From the NCBI GenBank assembly GCA_023435895.1, contig JAEZLH010000027.1:402104-466103 (forward strand): 64,000 nucleotides of DNA, read 5' to 3'. This DNA is from Bacillota bacterium (GTDB lineage: Bacteria; Bacillota; Clostridia; Lachnospirales; Lachnospiraceae). Shown here one piece after another: positions 43,452 to 53,399 of the stretch. The position numbers were made by a program, and so were the translations under genes. The notes under the pieces are model-generated. The model ran no database searches. It saw only the letters and a program-made list of their open reading frames with translations, and was not told the DNA's origin. Each line of letters starts with the position of its first letter. Position 1 is the stretch's first letter.

Positions 43452-45695
43452 ATGAAACTGAAAACTCTAAAAGTTAGAAATTATCGTCAATTTAAAAATT
43501 CCACCATAAATTTTGATGATGAATTAACAGTATTTGCAGGTGCAAATAACAGTGGAAAGACATCAATTATAGAACTTTTTAAGAGGCTTTTTAATGATAA
43601 AAATTTTACTAAAGAAGATATTGCTTCAGATCATTTTTACGCATTAAAAGATAGATTTCTTAAAACATTATTAGAAATTTTGAAAAACGAACGGGATGAG
43701 ATTAATTTTAGAGAACGGGTTAAACATTCTTTTTTAACAGATGAGGATGACGACGAATTTATAGCAATTAATATAGAAATCGAAATATTATATGAGAAAA
43801 CCGAGAGCATATCGATGTTTTCAGATTATTTAATGGAATTAGGAGATGATTGCACAAGCTTTTATTTCGTTTTTAATTACGAAGTAGATCTCAATGCGTT
43901 AACTAATAAATTATCAAACAATGCAATTGAAATTATTGAAAGGCACAAAGAATTATACGATCTAAAAAAATCAAGTAGAAGTATAGCTAACAAAGAGTTA
44001 TGTGTTAACAAACAGTATGAACTCAATCAGTATTTAGAAGAAGTGCTTTTATCATCTCTATCAGGAATGGTTTACTTTACGGATAAATATTATCATAATG
44101 AAACAAGCATTACAATTTCTGCATTTCAAGCACTTTTTAATTACAATTATTTGAAAGCAACACGTTTGTTAAATGATGAAAAAAGTGATAATTATTTTTC
44201 GATTAGTAGAGAGCTTCTTGATCATTTTCAATTAAGTGATGATTGGAATAGTTTTAAATCTCAAATTATCGCTCATATTAAAAATGGTTTAAAAAACGAA
44301 AAACTTAATGAAAAAATCAAAAAACATTCTTTAGATAGTGCTCAAGAAACATTAGATAGAATTGAAAAGTATTTTGATTATAATAAAGGTGAGTTTTCAT
44401 TACAGACTGATATATCCGATGACCTATTGTTGGATTTTCTTAAATCAACCCTGAAGACGTATTATGAATATACTGGAGGAGCTAAACTGCAAGAATTCTC
44501 GCAAGGTCTGGGAATTAGCAATCTCATTTTCATGTGTTTAAAAGTTGAAGGCTTTATTAAACGATATCAAAATGATGTAGTCAATATATTTGTTATAGAA
44601 GAACCTGAAGCACATATGCATCCTCAAATGGAAAGGTTATTAGTTAAGTTTGTAACTGAGTTACTATCATCAGAAAGTATGAAAAAAATTCAAGGTTGCA
44701 TTACAACACATTCAAATGAAATAGTAAAAAGTTCATCATTAAAAAATATTAGGGTATTAAGAATTAACAATCAACTATCTAGTTCAGTGTATGATTTAAA
44801 CTCGTTTAATAATTCTCTTGAAACTGAAGAAAAACGGCAATTTTTTTCATTCCTCTTTTCAATTAATTATTCCGATTTGGTTTTTGCAAACAAAATAATA
44901 ATGTATGAGGGTGATACAGAAAAATTATATATTGAAAAACTTCTGACTGATGCTGATTTTGAAAAACTTGCTAATCAATACATTTCTTTTGTTCAAGTAG
45001 GTGGTGCATATACCCATTGGTATAGAAATTTGATTTACTTTCTTCAAATTAAAACACTAATCATAACTGATATTGATTATGACAAAAATTTAATAGAAGA
45101 GTCTAAGATTAGAATTAGTTCTAAATTGACAAATGGGGGATTAATACAATATTATAAAGATTTTATAATAAGAAATATTATTGAAAGTGATATATTAAAT
45201 TATTGTAAAACAAAATGTCGAAAACCAAAAGATAACTGCCTGTATAAAAAAAATGATTTTGAGAGACTAAATGTGATTCAAAAGGATTTAAGAAAAAAAC
45301 CTTGTTCGAAAATCAAAAAACCAGATTATACCAAAATGAAAAAAATTACCGTAAACGATATTCTTTCTTGGCAGCAAGCAGACACTAATGAAATGCTAAA
45401 AACTGTAACACAAGGCAATGTTGATGGGTTTTCAAGAACATTGGAAGAAGCAATGTTATGTAAATTATTAAATATTACTGTGGAAACAAAACAAGACGCA
45501 AAATGGTGGATGAAAAATATAAGTGATTTTAAATTAAAATTATTAATTCCAAATAAAAAATCAATATCTGCTAGAGATATTGTTATTGAAAACAAAGATA
45601 AAAAAACTGATTTTATGTATTCAATTATTTTATCTGGTCAGCATATGGCTGCCCTTCCTCATTACATAAAAACAGGATTGGAGTGGTTGATATGA
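43452..45695 (+). CDS. gajA: OLD-family ATPase/TOPRIM nuclease, Gabija GajA-like
   Basis: The 747-aa protein has an SMC-like ATPase head: VRNYRQFKNSTINF, Walker A GANNSGKTS (residues 30-38), Walker B IFVIEEPEAHMHP (about 378-390) and the H-loop TTHSNE (about 416). A TOPRIM domain follows: MYEGDTEKLYIEKLL (catalytic Glu about 486) and ITDIDYDKN (DxD about 540). This ATPase-TOPRIM order plus an adjacent UvrD helicase defines class 2 OLD / Gabija. It would cleave phage DNA once nucleotide depletion relieves inhibition. A Cys-rich insert (C-K-T-K-C-R-K-P-K-D-N-C, about 584-596) and greater length than the classic GajA are unusual. Confidence 0.8.
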   Translation: MKLKTLKVRNYRQFKNSTINFDDELTVFAGANNSGKTSIIELFKRLFNDKNFTKEDIASDHFYALKDRFLKTLLEILKNERDEINFRERVKHSFLTDEDDDEFIAINIEIEILYEKTESISMFSDYLMELGDDCTSFYFVFNYEVDLNALTNKLSNNAIEIIERHKELYDLKKSSRSIANKELCVNKQYELNQYLEEVLLSSLSGMVYFTDKYYHNETSITISAFQALFNYNYLKATRLLNDEKSDNYFSISRELLDHFQLSDDWNSFKSQIIAHIKNGLKNEKLNEKIKKHSLDSAQETLDRIEKYFDYNKGEFSLQTDISDDLLLDFLKSTLKTYYEYTGGAKLQEFSQGLGISNLIFMCLKVEGFIKRYQNDVVNIFVIEEPEAHMHPQMERLLVKFVTELLSSESMKKIQGCITTHSNEIVKSSSLKNIRVLRINNQLSSSVYDLNSFNNSLETEEKRQFFSFLFSINYSDLVFANKIIMYEGDTEKLYIEKLLTDADFEKLANQYISFVQVGGAYTHWYRNLIYFLQIKTLIITDIDYDKNLIEESKIRISSKLTNGGLIQYYKDFIIRNIIESDILNYCKTKCRKPKDNCLYKKNDFERLNVIQKDLRKKPCSKIKKPDYTKMKKITVNDILSWQQADTNEMLKTVTQGNVDGFSRTLEEAMLCKLLNITVETKQDAKWWMKNISDFKLKLLIPNKKSISARDIVIENKDKKTDFMYSIILSGQHMAALPHYIKTGLEWLI

Positions 45696-47571
45696 AGAAT
45701 ATGTTTTTAATAAATGCTCCAGCTGGTAGTGGAAAAACTACATACATTGAAAACTCTGTAATATCACTTGTAGAAAAATATCCAAATCGTAAAATACTAT
45801 GTATCACTTATACAAATAGAGCAAAAGATGAGCTTGAACGAAGGATCAATAATAAAAATGTTACTATTGAGACTATTCATGCTTTTTTACCAAGTTTTAT
45901 TTTCCCGTACAGATCAAAAAATGAAGTGTTAGATTTATATATTAATCTTTTCAAACCAAAGCTAGAAGAACTAATTGCAAAGGGAAATGAAGACTCAAAA
46001 ATATAAAATATATGGAAAGATATGGTGAATTAAATCTTCCGAATATTAGAAAAAATATTTCTGAGATATCATATAATGAACAAACATTTAGTGCCTATTA
46101 TTATGGACGACTTTCCCACGATGATATTATACTATTTGCACGAACAATGATCGAAAATTTTTCAGTTTTACGAAAGCGTTTATCTGATAAGTATTCATAT
46201 GTATTCCTCGATGAGTATCAAGATGCCTCAAGTAATGTTTTACATATTTTTCATCATGCGCTTAAGAATACAAATTCACAGTTGTATTTATTGGGTGATA
46301 AGATGCAAGAAATATTTGACAACTATGATGGTTCTTTTAATGAGTTATTAAAAAATTTCGATCAGAGTAAGAACTTGGTGAAAAATTATAGATGTCAAAA
46401 AAAAATAGTTGATATATTAAATAATATTTATAACGATGATAAATACAGACAAGATCCTGTTTTCATATTTGAAAATGCAACTCCAAAGCTTATCTTGGAT
46501 GATTTTTCTAATATTAAAAACATATCGAAATATACCCTATTTATGCAACTGTTTATTTTCAATAGGAGCCGTTTTGAAAAAATTGGTGCTAAAGAAATTT
46601 ATGAAGCTATTTCATCTATGAATGCTTATAAGTTTCCATCACAATACTCAGCTTCGGATGTTTTGCTCGACAAGTCAGTCGATAATCCCGATAAGCTATT
46701 TCGACTTCTTTTTTCTATATGTGACTTAATAAATTTATGTGAAAAAGGTTCCTTTGGGTGTGCAATTCAACTTGTGAAAAGAAAGAAACAAATTTTTAGT
46801 CCGGAGCTTGTTGTATTAAATACCCATGATGACAAACTGAAGTTTTCAACTAAAATAGAAGAACTTTTGTATAATTATAGAATGGATTCAATTACAATAA
46901 TTGAATTATGTAATTATCTTATTAAACATGGCTATTGTAAGGATAAACCATTTGCATTTTTATTTGAAAGTGATGATTATGATGAGGTGATAAAGGTTCC
47001 ATTTAAGCAAGTAATGACACTATATATGTACATGGATAATTCACGTGTGTCAACGCAACACGGTGTAAAAGGTGAAGGGCATGAGAATGTTTGTTTTATT
47101 GCAGAGGACTCTAATTCACAACCGATAACCCATATGTATAGTTTCTTTGAATTATTTGCAAGACATAATATTAATTTGACAGATTTTCAAGTTTACTATT
47201 ACGACTATAATTCAACCTGTAAATGTATGGACTTATCATTTGTTGCGCCTGCTGAAATTTTTAAAGATCATAAGGAATATTATATTAGTGCTGCTAATGA
47301 AATTGTAGAAAAATATCGCAATAATTTATATTTTGATTTTTGTGAGAAAGATACATATGAGAAATTTCTTAACAATCCAAATTCGACAAATGCAAAAAAA
47401 TGTTTTAAAACAACTAGAACAAAGGGAACTTTATGGGCATATAAGCTGTTTTATGTTGGATGCTCACGAGCTAAGAAAGAATTAGTTGTTTTAGTTAACC
47501 AATCTAAGGTCCAATCGTATAGAGAGCAGTTCATTGCAAAGATGTCAAAGATAGGTTTTGAAGTTGAATAA
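45692..47571 (+). pseudogene. gajB: UvrD-type helicase, Gabija GajB-like, frame broken in an A5 tract
   Basis: ATG 45692 overlaps the gajA stop (ATGA). The first 104 residues hold Walker A NAPAGSGKTTY, TYTNRAKDELERR and ETIHAFLPSF (motifs I, Ia and Ic). The frame ends at TAA 46004-46006, just after TCAAAAAT. The remainder continues one base back, from NIKYMERYG (about 46000) to 47571, with DEYQDAS (motif II), LLGDKMQEIF (III), NYRCQKKIV (IV), STQHGVKGEGHENV (V) and VGCSRAKKELVV (VI). All helicase motifs are therefore present. One extra A in the A5 run, or -1 slippage, restores a ~625-aa helicase. Confidence 0.8.
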
Positions 47572-47631
47572 TATCAAATTACTCTGGATTTTAGAATAGT
47601 ATATAATATGAATTTGAAGGTGGTAAAAGTT

Positions 47632-47793
47632 ATGGCATACCATGAATTAGAACCAAGTGATGAGAAATTTCTCGAAGAATGTCCAGTATGTAAGAAAGGC
47701 TATATGGTGCCGACTATGGGAAACTGGTATAAATGCAGCATTTGTGACGTCGAGGCAGAAGAAAACGATTTTGGGCTTGTCATGCTTGACTAA
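47632..47793 (+). CDS. Tiny zinc-ribbon protein
   Basis: The 53-aa protein has CPVCKKGYMVP and YKCSICDVEAEEN, two CxxC knuckles spaced like a zinc ribbon. AAGGTGG eight bases before sets ATG 47632 (an in-frame ATG at 47608 is upstream of it). It follows the Gabija-like helicase by 60 bp and could belong to that operon. Function unknown. Confidence 0.6.
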   Translation: MAYHELEPSDEKFLEECPVCKKGYMVPTMGNWYKCSICDVEAEENDFGLVMLD

Positions 47794-48408
47794 AGCGTAG
47801 ATTTTAAATAAAAAGTTTGCTGGAGAGAACACAAAAAAAGATGTTGAAAATGTGGTTGAGTAATCTACTGGAACAATGCTCCTTTTGTTTACAGTAAGTG
47901 AAAGGGGGGTATTGCAATGTGAAATGTTTGTTAGCCAAGATTAAAATTTCTTAATAAAAGAGAAGCGTAAAACTAATTCTAATTTGTCGGCTGCTGGAAC
48001 ACCCCGTTTTACTATTTTAAGTTCTCAGATATTGACGGGGGACACTGAGTTTGCAAGATAAATGATTTAAAGCTATATTAGGTAAGTAAACTTACCATTA
48101 TGAATAGATAGTTATCCGAAGTAATGCACCAAAAAAGCAGATACCTATCGGTTAGATATCTGCTTCAATAATACCAGTAACTGGTGCAGTACTTTGGATA
48201 ATTGTATAGCACGAAACTGCGGTTGCCAGTAACCTATGGGGATTGAATAAGAAACTTTTTCTCTAAAGTATATATTTCAGATCGAATAAAACAGAAATTA
48301 TATAAGTATTCTTTGCAAGCAGAGTATTATTCGGTAAAATGAGTATAGTTTCCCCTTTCCCCCATAATTGTATTTGCGGGAATAATTGAAATCTTTGATT
48401 GTAATAAA
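47794..48408. other. 615-bp intergenic stretch between defence operon and IS91-like element
   Basis: No convincing coding frame is seen. It contains the 16-bp palindrome GGTAAGTAAACTTACC at 48081-48096 and the nested inverted-repeat element listed separately. Confidence 0.5.
48110..48203. repeat. 94-bp nested inverted-repeat element (MITE-like)
   Basis: Outer arms of 22 bp at 48110-48131 and 48182-48203 are complementary with three mismatches (TTATCC..AAGTA..TGCACCA). An inner hairpin at 48135-48165 pairs AAGCAGATA with TATCTGCTT. No T-run follows. This could be a miniature inverted-repeat element or a structured RNA. Confidence 0.6.
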
Positions 48409-49544
48409 TCAAGATGAATAATAAGCATATCGGTTCAGTTTGTCGCTCTTGCAACATGGGCAAAGAAATGGTTTTTTACCAATTAGTTTTTCAATTAACT
48501 CAGTGGCGGACAGAACAGTTCTTTTTATGATCGGTGTATTGGTTAACGTTTTGCAGAGCTTTAACTTTTTTGTTTTATTACGATTACCAAGAATTCCGTA
48601 GTGACGGATTTTCATAAATCCACTTGGTAATACGTGCAAAAGAAATCTCCGGATAAATTCCACAGCAGTAATGGTCGTGACTTTCCATTCATTATTATCT
48701 TTATAATCACGCCATTTAAAAGTCACGTTTCCATCTTTACAATCCAAGATGCGGTTATTCGAGATTGATACTCTATGTGTATAACGACCCAAATATTCAA
48801 CAACAGTTGCAGCTGTTTTGAAGGGTGGTTTGCAGTAGACTACCCATTCTTGTTGGTAAATGGGAGTTAAAAACATCTCGAATTCTTGCAGGAATTCAAG
48901 ATGTTTTATTTGACCGTGGAATGCCAATATACCGTCATAGAAAGCTTGTTTCAATAAAGATAGAAATTTTCCACGGAATTTCCGTGATACTACTTTGACT
49001 GGAAGAAAGAATTTTTTCTTCGAGGGAATCCATTGTACAAGTTGATTTAATCCCCCGCCCGGAACGATACAATGAAGATGTGGGTGAAACATCAAATTTT
49101 GCCCCCAGGTGTGAAGGATACCGGTAAATCCAGTTTGTGTGCTCCTAAGTATTTTTTATCTGCAGATAATTCAGCAAGAGTTTCAGCGACTGCTTTAAAT
49201 AGGATATTGTAACAAACTTTTTGGTTTTGCAGTATTACAGGGTGAAGGGTGTGTGGTACTGTCATAACCACATGAAAGTATCCAACATTTAACAAGTTAA
49301 ATTTCTGATGATCAATCCATTTTTCTTTCGAAAGGGTTTGGCATTTGGGGCAATGACGATTTTTGCATGAATTGTATGAAATTTGTTGATGCCCACAATC
49401 GTCACACACGGTGACATGTCCACCCAAAGAGGATGTGCGGCACTTTGCTAAGGCATTCAATACCTTCTGTTGAGTGTAGGAAATAGAATGATTCTGGCAG
49501 TAATCCTCCCTATGCTTCACTATGATATCTTGAATTTCTGGCAT
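48409..49544 (-). pseudogene. IS91-family transposase split by a frameshift
   Basis: The N-terminal part (49092-49544) has HVTVCDDCGHQQISYNSC and RHCPKCQTLSKEKW, the zinc-binding region of IS91/ISCR transposases. The C-terminal part (48409-49095) starts with FHPHLHCIVPGGG and includes YLGRYTHRVSISN, holding the HUH-like and tyrosine motifs. The conserved GFTGILHTWGQNL linker is found in the second frame just upstream of the join, so the shift lies around 49120-49130. It is followed upstream by a recombinase of the same orientation. Confidence 0.85.
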
Positions 49545-50406
49545 TTATTGAACCTCCGATTTTAGAAACAGGGTATCAAGAGGACTAGTAAGGTTTTCTT
49601 CAAAGTTGCTTAGGTGCAGGTAGCGGGCAGTGGACTTGATATTGGTGTGCCCAAGTAAATTTTTTATCTGGCAGAGGTCTGTTCCATTTTCAAGAAGATG
49701 AGTGGCAAAACAATGCCTTAATGTATGGATAGAAGCGGGCTTTTTCACTCCTGATTTACGTAGGGCTTTTCTGAAAATATCACCTGCGGCTCTGGTTGTC
49801 ATTTTATTTTTAGAACGATTAAGGAAAAGATAATTGTCAGGGTGTTTCGGCTTATAAACATACCAATACTTTGTAAGAATATCTAGATTGGACTTTGATA
49901 AAAGGGTGTAACGATCCCTTTTACCTTTTCCCTGACGGATTAGAATACGCATAGAGGAAGCATAGATATCAATGGTTTTCAGATTAGTAATTTCAGAAAC
50001 ACGGAGTCCAGCACCATAGATTGTCATAAGCATTGTTTTATCCCGAAGAGAATCTGCTGCATCAAAAATCATCTGGACTTCTTTCATGGTAAGAACAGTG
50101 GGATAGGCATATACATGCTTGTGATGTGGGATATCATAGAAATTGAGATGACGATGGAGTATGGCACCAAAGAGAAAGCGAAGGACGCTGTTATACCCAT
50201 TTACACTAGCTGGGGAAAGCTTTTTAACCATCCAATAAATAAATTAGATATGAGCGGATATCTTGTTCTGTAAGTTCATCGAGTGGACGATTTACATAGA
50301 GCATGAAAGATTTAGAGCGAATCATATATTCTTCCAGTGTATGAGGACTAAATCCACGGAGTTGAATCTCTTCCTTCAGTTTTTGTAGAATTTCTTCATT
50401 TGTCAT
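49545..50406 (-). pseudogene. Tyrosine recombinase associated with the IS91-like element, frameshifted
   Basis: An N-terminal SAM-like core-binding fragment (50224-50406; RGFSPHTLEEYMIRSKSFM) ends at LIYLLDG. The catalytic domain (49545-50231) continues from VKKLSPASVNGYNS. It has TIYGAGLRVSEI (first Arg), IHTLRHCFATHLLENG (H-x-L-R), LLGHTNIKSTARY with the nucleophile Tyr. One extra G near 50230 would explain the break. Such integrase plus IS91-type pairs occur in Firmicutes as a mobile unit. Confidence 0.82.
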
Positions 50407-50901
50407 TTGAAATGACCTCCTTTTAAAATATTTTAAGATTATATTTTAAAGGTTTACGCTTTATTTTCAAAGTGTTGAAATGGAAAAGAAGACCAATAAA
50501 AAAGCATTAACTAACGGATTGAGAACCACTGCGCTAGCAGTTTAGTGCTATGTTTATATAGAGGTTAATGGAAAGAACCAATAGTATGAGTTATACTCAG
50601 TGCCTTGCATGAAATAAGGCGGAGTTGATTGAAAATGGCTCAGAAGAAATGCCATTTACTCATTATTGCTTGCCCTGGACAAAGGGCAATGTGACAATGC
50701 ATTAAAGCTATAGGCCTGGGATGTAATTATGAAACAAGAGATGTTTATGTAGATAATGAAACTTAACATAACTATTCGTTAAACTTAGGTTTTGCGAATA
50801 GTTAAGGATATCGATCTTGCTACTGTTTATTACAATATTTAACTGCTTGTCGATTGACATTAAAGTTCGTCTTTCATTATTTCATAATTCTACACTTTCG
50901 C
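50407..50901. other. 495-bp gap upstream of the recombinase
   Basis: A ribosome binding site for the recombinase (AGGAGG on the - strand) lies at its left edge. A hairpin TAACTATTCG / CGAATAGTTA lies at about 50767-50805, and TTGCCCT / AGGGCAA forms a smaller one near 50670-50690. No gene is seen. These hairpins could be the mobile-element terminus. Confidence 0.4.
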
Positions 50902-52173
50902 TTATATGAATTGTTTACCTACCAACTTATATCCCCATACTGAAGGCTTGATAGCACCTTCCTTGAATAAATTATGAGGCTCCTGTTGTTCTTCATATCG
51001 TTTCATAAATAAATTATTACCCACACAATATAGCTCAATATGAATATTTTGATTTACACGGACCAAATATAATTTACCATCTTTAACCTCAATATGTATC
51101 TTGCCTGGAAGATACGTTCCTGTGTAGGTTTCAAGTGTTTCTAATGAAACAAAAGTCTCCTTCGGCTTACACGAAATCTTAGGTAGATCTCCAAGCATAA
51201 TTGCTGCAATCGAATCACCAACACGATACTGATTTAACGATCCCGTATTAGAGATAATCATGATACAAATATCTTTCTCGAATAAATATTGAGTATACGC
51301 TAAAACACCCAGATAATCACCGCCATGGGAATATTTAATTATTCCGCCTTCGTTATATCGTTCCAATCCATAACAATAATGATTGATATTCTCTTTAAAA
51401 TATAGATTGTATGCTTGTTCCGATAATATTTCCTTATTTTTAAGACATTCGTACCATCTTTGAAGATCATCACAATTAGTAACCAATGCTCCTGCACCAA
51501 TTGAAAATAAATTATTTGTATATGGAATTCTGACAAGCTTTCCATAGTCATGCATATAATTGTTTGCTTTTTGTATTAGTATATTCTGCCCATTATCATA
51601 TTCTGAGTTACTCATCCCGAGTGGAATAAATACATTGGCAGTCAAAAATTCGTTATACGTCTGTCCTGATATGTTTTCGATAATCCATGCGAGCAAATTG
51701 TAATTTGAATTATTATAATTAAAAACGGTTCCTGGCTCATTTACTTGCTTTTGATTAATCCAATCGATTAAAAAAGCATTTTTATTATAGGGAGCTCTGT
51801 CCTCTTCAACATAAAAGTCATCTTCAAAATTATAGAAGTTATATAATCCTGATGTGTGTGACAACAAATGATGCACCGTGATGTTCGATGATATTTGCAT
51901 ATTTGAAGGCAAATATTGGTTTGCTTTCTCATCTAGTTTCAACAAACCTTTATCATACAGAATCATTATTGCAAATGCCGTAAATTGTTTTGTGACGGAT
52001 GCAATACTAAACCGGGTGGTCATGCTGTTTTTTATACCAAACTCTATATTTGCAAATCCTCGGCTAGTCTCAAATATGATTTTTCCGTTTTGCAAAACTC
52101 ATATTACACCGGAAAAATCCCATAAAGCGATTTCATGATTTATATATGTACTTAATTTATTCTCAATACTCAT
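50902..52173 (-). pseudogene. Serine hydrolase (beta-lactamase fold) with an in-frame TGA
   Basis: ATG at 52171-52173 has GGAGGAAG upstream and reads MSIENKLSTYI, then FSGVI, then TGA (52099-52101), then VLQNGKIIFETSRGF. The long part has SIASVTKQF (SxxK), YNNSNYN (YxN) and SHGGDYLG (HxG), the class C beta-lactamase/penicillin-binding catalytic set. Translation of the main part alone would need the TTG at 52095. The nonsense codon likely inactivates the gene or is a sequence error. Confidence 0.78.
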
Positions 52174-52546
52174 TCTGACTTCCTCCATTTTAATTTTCGG
52201 TTATGTTAATGTAAGATTATACTCCAAAATCTTAAACTATATTAAGATTATACCACAATTTACAATACATTACATATTATATCCTTATTACTGCATTTAC
52301 AAAGAGTATGATCCTCAATGTTACTACTTTTAGATATTTATAAGTCCATTATGATGACAAAATCTAAGAACATAAAAAAACCGCATTGTAAGCGGTTTAA
52401 GAAATTATTATTTAGAAATATTTATTTCCTACGATATTAACTGAACTATAAGCGTTCACCAATCAATATAAACTACTTCTACTACGAATATTGGATTCGA
52501 CTTTTTTATATTTGATGCAGGCAAGTTTTTTATTGTTATTTAACCT
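52174..52546. other. 373-bp gap with terminator
   Basis: Apart from the hairpin at 52376-52399, nothing coding is seen. Confidence 0.4.
52376..52399 (-). terminator. Rho-independent terminator (- strand)
   Basis: AAACCGC and GCGGTTT pair around a 7-nt loop. On the - strand they are followed by a run of T, so it would end the DUF3888-like transcript. Confidence 0.7.
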
Positions 52547-52990
52547 TTAATGTATATATAGATCCTTATATCTCTCCGGTAGCTGATAGTTTTCTATTTG
52601 TTCAAATTTTAGTAATTTTGGAGATTCAGGATATGAAAGCTCTAATGAAATCCTGTCTTTGCCAACCGTTATATGAGGACCAATAAAGGGTTCAACTTCT
52701 ATATTTATTATAAAATGAGAAGTACGATTACCATTCGGTCGCTCAATGCTTAAAATTTTTATTGATGAACTATCATAAAATGGTGACTCAGTCAGAATAT
52801 TTTTATAATAGTTGTTGATAACTGGATTTATGGTAGGCGCCAGTAAGGTAATGATAACATCTTGATACAAAATCTCCTGAGATTCTTCTTCATTTTGATT
52901 TGCGGCGGCATTAACAAAAGTATTTTTTATAGTAATTACAGCTATAATTAGAATAAAAATTACTGTAACTAAATTCATCTTTTTTTTCAT
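52547..52990 (-). CDS. Secreted DUF3888-like protein
   Basis: The 147-aa protein has an N-terminal signal-like helix (residues 7-28, MNLVTVIFILIIAVITI). The mature part contains ILYQDVIITLLAPTI and EPFIGPHITVGKDRISLEL, as in DUF3888 proteins of Bacilli and Clostridia. Its role is unknown. It is a single gene on the - strand with a downstream terminator. Confidence 0.75.
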   Translation of the reverse strand: MKKKMNLVTVIFILIIAVITIKNTFVNAAANQNEEESQEILYQDVIITLLAPTINPVINNYYKNILTESPFYDSSSIKILSIERPNGNRTSHFIINIEVEPFIGPHITVGKDRISLELSYPESPKLLKFEQIENYQLPERYKDLYIH

Positions 52991-53399
52991 GGATTCACTC
53001 CATTTCGCTGTTATCCTATATGTAGTATCCTAATATAAAATTAGAAATATACTTTGATTGCAGTTATAACGGATAATTATTTCAAATAGTTTCTCACGGA
53101 ATAACTCTCAAATTTTCAATAAAACCAACCCTATATCAGCGGCGATATCATCATTGATGGTTAGAATATTTCCAAATATTAAACGTAAATTTGATCAATG
53201 GACATGTCGATAGACATTTATATCAATAATAATTGTTTCAATCCCCAAATGAATGTCTATTAAGTGAAGAATGCCCGCTTAATGATAGCGGGCATTCTTC
53301 ACTACTATGGATTTATTAATGAATTACTCAATGAGGTACTAATTTTTATATCAACCTAACGGTTTTATTTTCATCTATAACATCTAACTACTCATTATA
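52991..53399. other. 409-bp gap downstream of arsA
   Basis: The only structure is a 17-bp perfect inverted repeat, AGTGAAGAATGCCCGCT at 53263-53279 and its complement at 53287-53303. It could stop ars transcription although a T-run is lacking. No gene is seen. Confidence 0.45.

Noticed and set aside
48409..50406. Complete prophage or ICE
   Set aside because: Only a transposase and a recombinase are present; no structural, replication or conjugation genes flank them.
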